DNA of 64,000 nt from the NCBI GenBank assembly GCA_951213105.1, contig OX578138.1, positions 63,773,040 through 63,837,039 on the forward strand, read 5' to 3'. Source of the DNA: Amaurobius ferox (Eukaryota > Arthropoda > Arachnida > Araneae > Amaurobiidae). Within the stretch, counting starts at the first letter, position 1. The number at the start of each line of letters is the position of its first letter. The notes beneath the pieces were generated by a model that worked only from the letters and a program-made list of their open reading frames with translations, made no database searches and was not told the DNA's origin. The position numbers and the translations under genes were made by a program. Positions 46,681 through 57,512 of this stretch are shown here, piece after piece.

Positions 46681-46981
46681 GCAAATTTGAAAAACTTTGA
46701 TTATATCGTTGAGAGCAAGTTTTCTTGGTGGAAGCGAACCTGTTTAGTATGATTTCCTTTTTAAAAGTTTGAAGGAATTTTTACGCACATGTGTCGAAGT
46801 TGCTACATTGTTTATCCCAATCACAAATTTGAACAATTTTTATCCCAGTTTGCTTCAATCCCAATGACCGGTGCGGTTGTTTTTTTGTTCTGTTTTTTGT
46901 CGCGCCAAATCGACGATAAGCGGAGTGTTATATTATGACCTTATCGTCCTTTTGTGTAGAAGTATACCTAAGATTTTCGTA

Positions 46982-47075
46982 CTTCTAATACAGTATTAAA
47001 TACAGCAACAGATCATATATAATAATGCCACAATCACGGAAAGGTAATTTCTCATTCTATAAAATTCATAAGTGG
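46982..47075 (+). repeat. 94-bp perfect direct repeat, copy 1
   Basis: Identical to 47604-47697. It begins CTTCTAATACAGTATTAAAT and ends CATAAGTGG. Confidence 0.95.
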
Positions 47076-47323
47076 TCCTCTGGCAACCCTTTTTTGGTCA
47101 ACTTGTGCAAAACAACAACGCATTTCTTGCTTCTGCTATTCTGCTCGGACGTTTTTTGATTAACCAGTCAGTTGATTTGGGGTTTTTTGCATTCAGCCAA
47201 GTGCTGATTTTGGAATTTGATACATTGCAGCAAGGTTTGGAGATCTTTTTTCATCGTTTTCGAAATTCATTTGATTTGTTTTGTGTATGCTAAATGGCTG
47301 TGAAAAGTTATTTAGTATTTGTT

Positions 47324-48093
47324 TTTAAGGGTGAGCGTCAGTAAATCTTCTGCCCTATCCGCGCTTTGTTAACTTTCGCAGCACACATTTTTCGCCGAAA
47401 TTCTGCTCAAACAGTTGCGAAATATTTTCTGAAAGATAAAATGCAATGCTTAGATTATATTAAAACTAAATTTAATACTCAACAAAACATAGAATATATT
47501 TTTTATTCTAATCCAAAATATTTTTGGTGCTGCCATCTGTTGTCATAATTTAATTCACATCGATTATTTTTATTTTTTAATGAACATTTTTAAATATCTA
47601 TTCCTTCTAATACAGTATTAAATACAGCAACAGATCATATATAATAATGCCACAATCACGGAAAGGTAATTTCTCATTCTATAAAATTCATAAGTGGATC
47701 TGAATGTACATCACTGAGGACTGCAGTTTTGTCTTCAAGTCCCAGTTCAATTACGTTTCCGTGATTGAGGCATTATTATATAAGATCTGTTGTATTTAAT
47801 AAAGTATTAGAAGGAATAGACATTTAAAAATGTTCATTAAAAATTAAAAATAGTTGGTATGAATTAAATTACGACAACAGATGGCAGCACCAAAAATATT
47901 TTGGATTAAAATAAAAAATATATTCTATGTCTTATTGGGTATTAAATTTAGTTTTAATATAATCTAAGCATTGCATTTTATCTTTCAGAAAATATTTCGC
48001 AACTGTTTGAGCAGAATTTCGGCGAAAAATGTGTGCCGCGAAAGTTAACAAAGCGCGGATAGGGCAGAAGATTTACTGACGCTCACCCTTAAA
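47324..48093. repeat. Foldback: about 345-bp inverted arms, 81-bp loop
   Basis: The arms are 47324-47669 and 47751-48093, roughly 95% matching by eye. Outer ends read TTTAAGGGTGAGCGTCAGTA. The inner part of the left arm overlaps the 94-bp direct repeat. No target duplication is evident. The ORFs at 47072 and 47366 are not supported as genes. Confidence 0.9.
47604..47697 (+). repeat. 94-bp perfect direct repeat, copy 2
   Basis: Identical to 46982-47075. It spans the inner end of the foldback left arm and the start of the loop. Confidence 0.95.
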
Positions 48094-48881
48094 CTCTATA
48101 ACAAAAAAATCGACGCACCAAGAAGGAGTTGTCCGATTGTGATAAAAATTGGTGGATGTGAAGAACATTATATAGAAAAAGAAACGATTAAAGTTTCAAA
48201 GCAATTTAATGATTTAGAGTTTGACCGTATACAAAGGGTGGACCGTATACAAAGGGTGGAAGCCAATAAGGCGTTGGTCCACTTCTGACCTAGATGCAAG
48301 ATGTCACCCGGCGTGACGTAGACTGATAAAGTTCACGGATGGTGTCCTGTGGACTGTCTTGCCAAATTGTCTCCAACTGTCGGACTAAATCGTCAACCTT
48401 CCGGGATGGTTGCAATCGCCTTCCCATAACGTCCCAAATGTGCTCTATGGGAGAGAGATCAGGAGACCTAGCTGGCGAAGGAAGTGTTGAACAAGCTTGA
48501 AGACAATTCATAGCAAAACGCGCCGTGTGCGACGGGGCATTATCTTGTTGAAAAATAAGTCCGGAGTGTCGCAAAAGGAACGGTGACACAACCGGTCGTA
48601 GAATGTTGCCTGCGTACCGCTGTGCTGGCAGTGTGCCAGAAATGACTATCAAAGGAGATGGCACCCCAGACCATAACGCCCTGCTGTGGGCATGTGTGGC
48701 GTGCGGCAGTAAGGGCAGGATCCTCACGCTGCCCTGGACGTCTCCAGACACGTCTGCGGTTGTCGTCAGGACACAGCTGGAAACGGCACTCGTCACTAAA
48801 GACTCAAAATGTATTTCATACGAAATTTCATTACAATCGGACAACTCCTTCTTGGTGCGTCGATTTTTTTGTTATAGAGTG
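48092..48881 (-). mobile_element. Tc1-like element, internally deleted, TA-flanked
   Basis: TA dinucleotides flank it (48090-48091, 48882-48883). Terminal inverted repeats of about 40 bp (CTCTATAACAAAAAAATCG, then ACGCACCAAGAAGGAG) are nearly perfect. At 790 bp it is about half the usual length: the part encoding the DNA-binding N-terminus is gone. Confidence 0.9.
48290..48844 (-). pseudogene. Broken Tc1-like DDE transposase
   Basis: The C-terminal catalytic part is clear: FQQDNAPSHTA carries the second Asp, and RSPDLSPIEHIWD carries the final Glu, 32 residues later. The true frame of the first catalytic Asp (SDECRFQLCPDDNRRRVW) lies one base out of register upstream, so there is a frameshift near 48650-48700. 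The C-terminus is cut by TAG after RRVTSCI. The N-terminal helix-turn-helix region is missing because of the internal deletion. It cannot act on its own but keeps both inverted repeats, so it could be mobilised in trans by a related transposase. Confidence 0.9.
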
Positions 48882-49084
48882 TATATGGTTTGATTGATAA
48901 TGAAAAAATGAATGTGATTGAATGGTGTATGAATCAAGGGTCCATTGCAAGTGGGTGCGAATACTCTAAGCTCCGTTTCTATCAAATTTCTTCAAATCAT
49001 CTTTTTTCATCAAATTTCTTCAAAGTATCGTTTTTCATCAAATTTCGGTACTTTTCGGTGAAAGTGGCAACAGTCGGATTTGGT

Positions 49085-49790
49085 CGCATTATGGTAACAG
49101 ACGCTTGTGGCAGCAGTTGGTCTGTAGCAATTCGAACATGGACCTACTACCGCTTCGCGCTCTCACATCGCTACGCTCGCCCACTATAAAACATTACAAA
49201 ATCCAGTCCCGCTGGCTGTTGAAGCTCGCACGTAGCAAGAGTTGTTTGTGCAATAGATGTTCCATGGCTCATAGAACAGAGGCTTACGTCCGCGCAGCGT
49301 ATGTAACATGAAAATCACTCTATGAGGCACGGAACACCTGTTGCACAAATGGCAGTTGCTACGTGCGACATCCGATAGTCAGCGCGGCCGGATTCTGCGA
49401 TGTTTTTAACGGGCATAGATCCATGTTCGAATTGCTACATCACTCTATGAAGCACGGAACACCTGTTACACAAATAGTTCTTGCTACTTGCGACCTCCGA
49501 CAGCTAGGAGGATCGAATTCTGTAATGTTTTTAGCGGGCGAGCGTAGCGAGGTGCCCACGAAGCTGGCGCAGATCCATATTCGAATTGCTACATCACTAT
49601 AAGCCACGGAACACTTTTGCACAAATAACTATTGCTACGTACAACCTTCGACAGCCAGCGGGGCCGGATTCTGTGATGTTTTTTAGCAGTCGAACGTAGC
49701 GAGGTAAGCCCGCGAAGCTGGCGTAGATCCATTTTCGAATTGCTACGGATCTACTATTCCACAAACAGCTGTTTCCCCATAGCAACCTTC
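49085..49790. repeat. GC-rich repeat block, direct and inverted units
   Basis: A unit of about 130-170 bp recurs. It contains CCGGATTCTG(T/C)GATGTTTTT, then GCGAGCGTAGCGAGG, AAGCTGGCG(C/T)AGATCCAT and TTCGAATTGCTAC. There are about three partial copies in direct order at 49340-49745. An inverted copy lies at about 49110-49270 (GTAGCAATTCGAACATGGA, CATCGCTACGCTCGCC). The ORFs at 49105-49785 read through it on both strands and are not conserved between units. Confidence 0.8.
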
Positions 49791-49936
49791 TACAGAGAAC
49801 GACTGGCGCCGCCCGTTAACAGAAAAGTACCCAAATTTCTTCAAAGTGTCAAACTTTATAAATTTTTTCTATGTATCAACCTTTATAAATTTCTTCTAAG
49901 TTTCGTTTTTTATCAAATTTCGGACAATATCGTTTT

Positions 49937-50736
49937 TTAACACTTTACAACAAAGTTGAAAAGTGTTTATGACTTATGTGTTCATTCTGTCTGTCTGTCT
50001 GTCCGTTAGCACGATAACTGACTTAAAATTACTTTATCAAAATGAAATTTTATTATGTTGTTCAGACGGTCTGTGGGACCCATGGGAATATAAATGAATA
50101 ATATTACCCAATTAGTTTTGGATTGAACCCGGATTGAAAAAATGAAATACATTGAACCCTATGGGATCTAATTTTTCAAACATTTTTTAAGCGGATTTAA
50201 AGTTCACAAATTACTTCGAAAATTTTAGGAAATATTCAAATTATCCCATAAAGTATATTAAAAAAAATTTTCAGCAAAATATATTGAGTAGTTTTTTAAA
50301 TAAAAATTAAATAATAATTACACCTTTTATATGAAGCCATCACGTGACCACTATATGAAGAGATCACATGACCCACTTCAAAATAAAATATGGCATCCAT
50401 CTTGTGTCAAAATCATGATTTTTAAAATTCTTTCTAATTCATATTTAGTGTTGTATCCGTTCTAAAACCGTTATATTGTTGCTTAAATTCTGTGCATCTA
50501 CGCATTGAAATAACGCAATTACAATATATTTGATTTTAAAGGATCATCCAAATTAGATTATTTCTACAACGAAGCCTATTTTTCACTTATGGAAAATGTA
50601 AATACCAACAGATGTTGAATGAGTTGTACAAGAATTGCTATATTTCTTTAACGCAAAATTATTTAGCTCATGGAGTCTGCAATATAGCTGATATGAATGA
50701 AATATCAATTGATTTTACAGAGAGAAGGACGATTTT
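49937..50736 (+). repeat. H3 element, head missing
   Basis: Tail hairpin TTAACACTTTACAACAAAGT, (GTCT)n, the core GCACGATAACTGACTTAAAA and the H3 body. It breaks off after GAGAGAAGGACGATTTTT. Confidence 0.75.
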
Positions 50737-51326
50737 TATTAAATATCTCCTAAGTATCAACTTTAAGAAATAAATATATAAAGTCGCGTGTTTTAAATTG
50801 TTAGAATATTGTTAAATTTGAAAAAAAAATTACCGGAAATGCCTTTTTTTTTAGCTAAAAATGCATTTTAAAAACACCGGGTACCGTAAAAGAATTGGCG
50901 ACAAATTCGAGACCGTGCCAATCATTGAGGAAATGCCCCAATTTTAAAGTAAACAGCAAGCAAGGCGTAGAGTACGAAGCGAGCGGGCTTTTCTGGTTAT
51001 TGAATCATTTTAAATTAAAAAATGTTTTACATACTTTTCAAATTTAAATATTAAAATTTGAAATATTTGTTTACTTATAAATGTTTTAAAGTTTACCTTT
51101 GTTATGCTTATACGCCATGCAGCCTTTTGAGACTTCAACTATGATTAGAATATTTGCTGGGAAACATCACCAACCACATCGCTTTCTTGGAATTAACTAA
51201 AATATTTAAACATTTAAAACAAATCAGAGCAATTCGAAAAATAAATATCAATATGTAGAACAATTTTAAATTCCAAATATCAAAGAAACAAAATATTAAA
51301 AAAATTATTTCTCCCAAAAGTCTAAA
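50737..51326. other. AT-rich non-coding stretch
   Basis: The short segment 50960-51000 (GTACGAAGCGAGCGGGC) recalls the GC-rich block at 49.5 kb. No gene is seen. Confidence 0.4.
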
Positions 51327-53112
51327 CGAGAAAGATCAATCATGCATAAAGCAATGAGTATGAGACACTTTCCAACTGAAATGTAATTTTATTTAAACAT
51401 CTCTAAAATGCGATACATTCAGCGCTGATATCTTTCAAATTATCCCAGTATTACAATAATTTATTATATTTGAAAACTTAAAACTTCATCGAAAAAAATT
51501 AACTTTATTCAAATGACATCATCGAAACATAAATCGTCTGGCTCTCTATGAAAAAGCAATGAGTATTTATTTCATATATGCCACTTTTATTCCAGACTCC
51601 AGAGCTACATAACTTTGTCTGAAAAACATTCAGCATTTCTAATACAACTCGACTTACAGTCACTTGTTTACATTCTGCAGCCATTAAAATTAGGCTTCGT
51701 TGTAGAAATAATCAAAGTTCGATCATTTAAACTCAAAAATATTGCAATTGCGTTGACACAAAATGTAGATGCTCAGAAAATACGCAAAAATAAAGTGGTT
51801 TTCGGACGGATACAACACTATAAATATAAAAGAACTTTTTTTTTAAATAACGATTTTCATACCGGGAAAAAAAGATGAATGCCATGTTTTATTTTGAAGT
51901 GGGTCACGTGATCTATTCATATAATCTGGGGGCAATTATTATTTTAATTTTTATTTAAAAAGCTACCGATTTAAATTTTTGCTGAATTTTTTTTATGTAT
52001 TTATAGAATAAGTTGAATATTTCCTACAATTTTCGAAGAAATTTGTGAAGTTTAGCTTTGCTTAAAAAATATTTGAAAAATTAGGTCCCATAGGGTTCAA
52101 TGTATTTCAATTTTTACTTTCCCTGCAATACATGGTAATGTATAAGGAAAGTATTGGAATCATGCCGAAAATCACAACTCGAGTTTTCGACGGATCTACA
52201 CGTTTCGAGACCTCTAGAATACGAAAATACCATTTTTAACGTGACGTCTGTGTGTGTGTCTGTCTGTCTGTCTGTCTATGTGTCTGTCTGTGCAATGTAT
52301 GTATCCACTCTGAATCAAAAACTAAAGGACCGAATTTCATAAAATTTGGTAGGTAAGTCACTTGGATATGACGCTGGTGCTGATTAGTTTTTTGTACGAT
52401 TCGTAAAAACAGAACCCGCCTTTTTTGCGAAATGGCCCTTAAAAATTTCATGTATCCACTCTAGCTAAAATACTTATTTAACCAAATTTCACAAAATTTG
52501 GTAGATAAGTTACTTGTGGGATAGTCTGGTGCTGATTAGATTTTGGTATTATTCGGAAAAGAACAACCTGCCTTTTTTTACGAAATGGCCCTCAAAAATC
52601 GCAAAATCTGAAAAAAGCTACGTATGTTCAAATATATCAATTAAATGCTTGTTTTATACGTAATTTTTGTTGAGGAAAATAATAAGAACAACGCTAGTAC
52701 TGTAGAACTAACCATTCTCGAGATATTTGAGATTTTTTGCATTTAGTTATGCCACTTTTAGATAAATGTCTAATTACCAAATAAAAACAGAAATTGAACT
52801 AAAAATGCAAATTTAGTGTTATTTTGTGCAATTAAACTGAATTTAATGAATTATTAAAGAAAAATAAATATGAATTTGAGTCTGCAGAGAAAGTCATGTG
52901 CTGCCCACATCAGATTTTTCAACTTGGGTTCAATCAAAACTGATTGGGTGATATTATTCATCTACATTCCCATATGTCCCACAGACCATCTCAACAATAT
53001 ACTAAAATTTCATTTTCATAAAGTCATTTTTACGGTATTTATCGTGCGAAAGGCAGACAGCCAGATTGAACAAAGTCATAAACACTTTTCAACTATGTTG
53101 GAAAGTGTTAAA
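51327..53112 (-). repeat. H3 element split by a nested H1
   Basis: The head GAGAAAGATCAATCATGC is at 51328 and the tail hairpin TCAACTATGTTGGAAAGTGTTAA ends near 53112. The left part stops at GGGTTCAATGTATTTCAATT (about 52110) and the right part resumes at about 52920 with CTTGGGTTCAATC. Confidence 0.75.
52116..52914 (-). mobile_element. H1 element nested in H3
   Basis: A complete H1: hairpin ACTTTCCCTGCAATACATGG, (GTCT)n, body, head GTGCTGCCCACATCAGA. TTTTT lies on both sides. Confidence 0.8.
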
Positions 53113-53224
53113 ATTCATATACTTAGCAACCTAGTGTCGCCGGCTTCGCTCTAACTGGCTAGTACTAACTGCTACGTGACGAATCAAGGTGCAATTGCAT
53201 CATGTACGTCGCTGTAAGACACAA

Positions 53225-53953
53225 TCGGTTCATTAAAGAGATTGAGAAATAAGTTATTCTTACAGCGGATAAATGACTATTGGCGTTCAGATACAAAAGT
53301 ATTACTCAAAATATCTTTTCTCGTGAATGGAACGAGTTAGATCCACGAGAATGATGTCATCTAATTTATCGCATGATATTACATATGAAAAGTGAACATG
53401 TTTCTAAACAGTTAATAGTTTTTTTTTTAATTTATGGGATTTTTTAATAATTTTTTTGAAAAATGCGCAATATATCGAGAACGGTTCACGCTAGCGTTCT
53501 AAAGTTTATGTCAATCGTTTTCTAAGGAAAAATTACATAAGAAATGGCTATTTGCGTAACTTTATTAAAGGTTTTGATTTTTGATGAGTTTTTCAAAATT
53601 TCACTCGAAAATTTAGGGGGGGGGGGGGTCTGAACATGCGATTGTGTTTTAAAACAATAGGCTTCCAGTATTCACGGATTGTGATTTTTGTACCAAATTT
53701 CATTCTAATCGCTCCATTCGTTCGTGAGATATCGTCTCCACAGACTCACTGACACACACACACGCACACACACACATACTTTCACACACACACACACATA
53801 CTTTCACACACACACACACACAGACATCACTTCAAAAATGTTCGATTCGTGGTCAGGGATGCTTGAAATGTGCTCTCGAGTCGAAAACTCGAATTCGAAT
53901 TTCGACCCCGTCACAATACTTTCCTTATACATTATGTATATAAGGAAAGTAAA
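53225..53953 (+). repeat. H2 element, head missing
   Basis: The H2 body contains a G-tract (53618-53628) and two (CACACA..TACTTTCA) arrays. The tail hairpin TATATAAGGAAAGT ends at about 53950. Confidence 0.7.
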
Positions 53954-53954
53954 A

Positions 53955-54530
53955 ATGTAAAAAATCAGCATCGTGGGTCCAAAGGATTACAACTATAGCG
54001 TGCTACTATTCACTTTAAAGGTCTTGAAAAAAATCTTCCGATTGATACCATACTTGACGATTACCCCCCCCCCCCCCTCCCCTTGTGGGACTAATGACGT
54101 CATGAACAAAAAATGTTTCACAATGATTGAAACTATTGAGTCTCGTAATTATTGAGCCACAAATGAACCCTTTTGTACATGATTATGTCCAATTTCGTCC
54201 TATGCTGCCATGTTACAAAACTATAAAATTCAGAATAAAATTCAAAGTTTTCGCTGGAATTTTAAAAAATTCTATCTAGTTCTAGAATTTTTGATAACCG
54301 GATGTAAAGTTCTGTGAAAATCCATTAATATTTGTAGCCGCAAGAAATGCGTGTGCACGAGAAATCGACTACAGACAGACGGACATCACTCCAAAAACAG
54401 TCAAAGCGTCTTCAGGAGGTCTTAAAACATACATTAGCATCAAAATCTCGAAATTAAAAATTTTCGTGAGGACAATACTTTCTCTATGCTGTATTACATA
54501 GTACGACAAAGGAGAAATTACGCGACTATG
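53955..54530 (-). repeat. H6 element, copy 2
   Basis: It reads in reverse the block order of 30895-31485: GTGGGTCCAAAGGATTACAA, then a poly-C tract (54064-54078), the core, GACAGACGGACATCACTCC, and the hairpin TTTCTCTATGCTGTATTACA. Confidence 0.6.
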
Positions 54531-54764
54531 ATTATTTCAAGAACATTATAAGTCTTCGTCATTGGGTCGAAAGAGTCTGTATTGGTCGAAAAATAAAATA
54601 CAACTGCCTGGGAATGTTTGTAATCACCTGATTTTCTTACGCCTGCTTTATTCAAGGAAGTATGTAATAAGAATCTGTATTAGCATCTGGTGTCAAATAT
54701 TTTGACAAGACTTTCCTGCTATTAATCGATATGCAAATATTCAAGCATCTGTTCTTCGTTACAG
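54531..54764. other. Presumed intron end before 54765 exon
   Basis: No repeat family is recognised. It ends in TGTTCTTCGTTACAG, a good acceptor. Confidence 0.4.
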
Positions 54765-55028
54765 GTGAAGAGGAGAAGGAAAAAACGTCATGGGCGCAAC
54801 AGAAATGGATGCACAAAGAGGCACCGCAGACGTGAACGATTGCTTGCGCGCAGACGTGAACGCGTGGCCGCTGCAGAACAAGCTGCCGTTGCCGCTGCAG
54901 AACAGGCGGCCGCAGCCGCCGCCGCTGCCGCTGTTGAACGGGCTGCCGCTGCCGCTGTAGAACGCGTCCTGCAAGTCGCTGGAGAAAATTTAGAAATGGC
55001 AGATCAGCCTAATGACGTGGTAAATTAA
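54765..55028 (+). CDS. Last exon of an unidentified gene: basic then Ala/Glu-rich tail
   Basis: Acceptor CTGTTCTTCGTTACAG ends at 54764. The frame is open from the first exon base for 87 codons to TAA (55026-55028). The first about 33 residues are strongly basic (KRRRKKRHGRNRN; RHRRRERLLARRRERV), like a nuclear or nucleolar localisation and nucleic-acid-binding tail. Next comes an alanine helix-former with repeated AAAEQ / AAVER units (about residues 34-70), then an acidic end (ENLEMADQPNDVVN). Alanine codons vary freely (GCC, GCT, GCA, GCG), so the protein repeat is not a simple DNA repeat. GC content is far above the flanks. The start codon is upstream, in an exon not identified. The family is not recognised. 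Confidence 0.6.
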   Translation: MKRRRKKRHGRNRNGCTKRHRRRERLLARRRERVAAAEQAAVAAAEQAAAAAAAAAVERAAAAAVERVLQVAGENLEMADQPNDVVN

Positions 55029-55109
55029 GCTCTGTAATTGAAGATTTCGAGTGAAAATTTATTTTTGAGACAGAGCATCAAAACAATCAGATATATTGAT
55101 ATTTTGGAA

Positions 55110-55430
55110 TTTAATAAATGCAGAATCTTGAGTCCTATCCATGCATTTGTGTTGTAACCTTATCCTTTCAAATACAATAAAAAAAAAATTATTTGCAGAC
55201 TTATTCATTTTTACGTTTTCATACAGTGGTTTAGAGAAAGTATTGTTTCCAGGAAATTTGTAATTAATTGTTTGTTGAATTGTTTAATAAATGCAGAATC
55301 TTGAGTCCTATCCATGCATTTGTGCTGTCAACTTTTCCTTTCAAATACAATAAAAAAAAATATTTGCAGACTTATTCATTTTTACGTTTTCATACAGTGG
55401 TTTAGAGAAAGTATTGTTTCCAGGAAATTT
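55110..55430 (+). repeat. Tandem duplication of the 3' end region, two about 149-bp copies
   Basis: The copies are about 55110-55259 and 55283-55430, offset 173. Each has TTTAATAAATGCAGAATCTT, CAATAAAAAAAA and CATACAGTGGTTTAGAGAAA, so the poly-A signal region (AATAAA at 55113-55118 and at 55286) is duplicated. It directly follows the 54765-55028 exon. Confidence 0.85.
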
Positions 55431-55973
55431 TTTGAATTCGGGATTTTTGGAAGGATAAGCACGTTTTAAGACCTTGTATTAAAGTGGGCCAATAAAAACC
55501 AAATTTTGCAAGCAAACATTTAATGTACATATTTACATCACTTAACGAACTAGGGCATTTTTTGAGACACAACAAGTGTTCTATATGACGAAATAGAATT
55601 CGGCACACCCATCGAGCCTGCCAAGTTCAAACTAAAAAAAATTTTAAAAGTGGCGGTAGGGCCCGACTTAGCCTAACGGAGGCCCGGGGCAGACACTCCT
55701 GCACAGGGGGCCCCCGTCCACTTCGCGACATATATGAAATGAACAAAAATATTTGTTCAAAAACTTCTAGCATTCTAGAAAAAAGTATAAAAATGAAGCT
55801 CTTACATATTTTAATGGAATTTAAATTATTGGCAACTTTTTGTCATAACCAGATAGCCAACATATTTTGTATTGTATTGGTGCAATCTTATATATCCCCA
55901 AAATGAATCTTTTCACTGGGCAAATCTATTCCGATGGAAAAAAATTTCTCCCCCAGAAAGCAGTCGTTAATTT
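55431..55973. other. Non-coding, one GC-rich patch
   Basis: A patch at 55655-55730 contains GGCCCGGGGCAGACACTCCT and GGGGGCCCCC, resembling a decayed repeat. No gene is seen. Confidence 0.4.
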
Positions 55974-57276
55974 TTAACACTTTACAACAAAGTTGAAAAG
56001 TGTTTATGACTTTGTTCATTCTGTCTGTCTGTCTGTCTGTCTGTCTGTCCGTTAGCACGATAACTGCCGTAAAAATGACTTAATCAAAATGAAATTTTAG
56101 TATGTTGTTCAGACGGTCTATAGGACCTATGGGAATATAAATGAATAATATCACCCAATTAGTTTTGGATTGAACCCGGATTGAAAAAATGGAATACATT
56201 GAGCCCTATGGGACCTAATTTTTCAAGCATTTTTTAAGCGGATTTAAAATTCACAAATTGCTTCGAAAATTTTAGGCAATATTCAAATTGTTCCATAAAA
56301 TATATAAAAAAAAATTCAGCGAAATATATTCAGTTGTTTTTTAAATAAAAATTAAAATAACAATAACACCTCTTATATTAAGCGATCACGTGTCCATGAT
56401 ATGAAACGATCACATGACCCACTTCAAAATGATATATGGCATCCATCTTGTGTCAAAATTGTGATTTTTAAAGTTCTTTTTAATTCATATTGAGTGTTGT
56501 ATCCGTCCTAAAATTACTTTATTTTTGCCTAAATTCTGTGCATCTACATACTGAAACAACGCAATGACAATATATTTCAGTTTAAATGCTCTTCCAAATT
56601 TGATTATTTCTACTATTAAGCCTATTTTTCACCTATGTAAAATGTAAACAGCAAAATATGTAGAATGAGTTGTATTAGAATCGCTGTAATTCTTTAACAC
56701 AAAATCATTTAGTCCATGGAGTCTGCTTAGCTGATATGAATTCATTGATTTTAGAAAGAGAAGGACGATATTTTTCGATGAAGTTTTACGCATAGAGCTT
56801 ACTTACTTGCAGCTCAATGGTCTTAATTTTTAAATAAAATAAATTGTTATAGTATTGTGATGAATGACATGAATGGGGGAATTATTTATGAATGAAATGT
56901 TGCTTTTATAGAGAGAGCCAGGCGTGTTATTTTTTTATGACGTCATTTGAATGGATTTCAGTTGTTTTCGATGAAGTTTTCAAATATAATAAATTATCGT
57001 AGTATTATGATAATTCTAAAATTATTACCGAGGAATGTATAACATTTAAGAGATGTTTAAACCAGGCAATTTATACTTTAATGCCGTCATTTGAATGAAG
57101 TTAATTTTTTTCGATGAAGGTTTAAGGTTTCAAATATAATAAATTAATGTAGTATTGTGATAAGTTTTAAAATATTACCGAGGAATGTATTGCATTTTAG
57201 ACATGTTTAAATAAAATTGCATTGAAGTTGGAAAGTGTTTCATAATCAATGCTTTAAGCATGATTGATCTTTCTTG
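55974..57276 (+). repeat. H3 element, full length
   Basis: Tail hairpin TTAACACTTTACAACAAAGT, a long (GTCT)n, the core GCACGATAACTGCCGTAAAA, the body with the same partial duplication as 18432-19784, and the head word TGATTGATCTTTCTTG. Confidence 0.8.
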
Positions 57277-57512
57277 TTTGATGATGCAATTGTTTAATTT
57301 GGGGCCTCTCTAATGCGAGGGCCGGTGACAGCAGCCCCACATACCCCTGCGTTAGTCAGACCTGTGGGGCGCTCAATAGAAAAAGCGACGAAGATAAAAA
57401 TTCTGCTATTTGACAGGTCGTTACAGATATATATAGGTATCCCTCCATCTTCTAGTTCTTATTCTTATAGAAGTGGTCCACCTGTAAGAAAAAGGTTAAT
57501 GCACCCAGAAAA
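57277..57512. other. Unassigned GC-richer segment, possible piggyBac-like end
   Basis: GTCCACCTGTAAGAAAAAGG followed by TTAA (57496-57499) resembles the right end of the element at 10922-11121. No matching left end is found. A stem GCCCCACA..TGTGGGGC lies at about 57333-57370. The 73-codon ORF shows no domain. Confidence 0.3.

Noticed and set aside
49105..49785. ORFs in the GC-rich block as genes
   Set aside because: Open on both strands, and the translated units are not conserved between repeat copies.
54759..54974. Minus-strand Gly/Ser-rich ORF opposite the Ala/Glu-rich exon
   Set aside because: It is the complement of alanine and glutamine codons. The plus strand has the acceptor, stop and poly-A signal.
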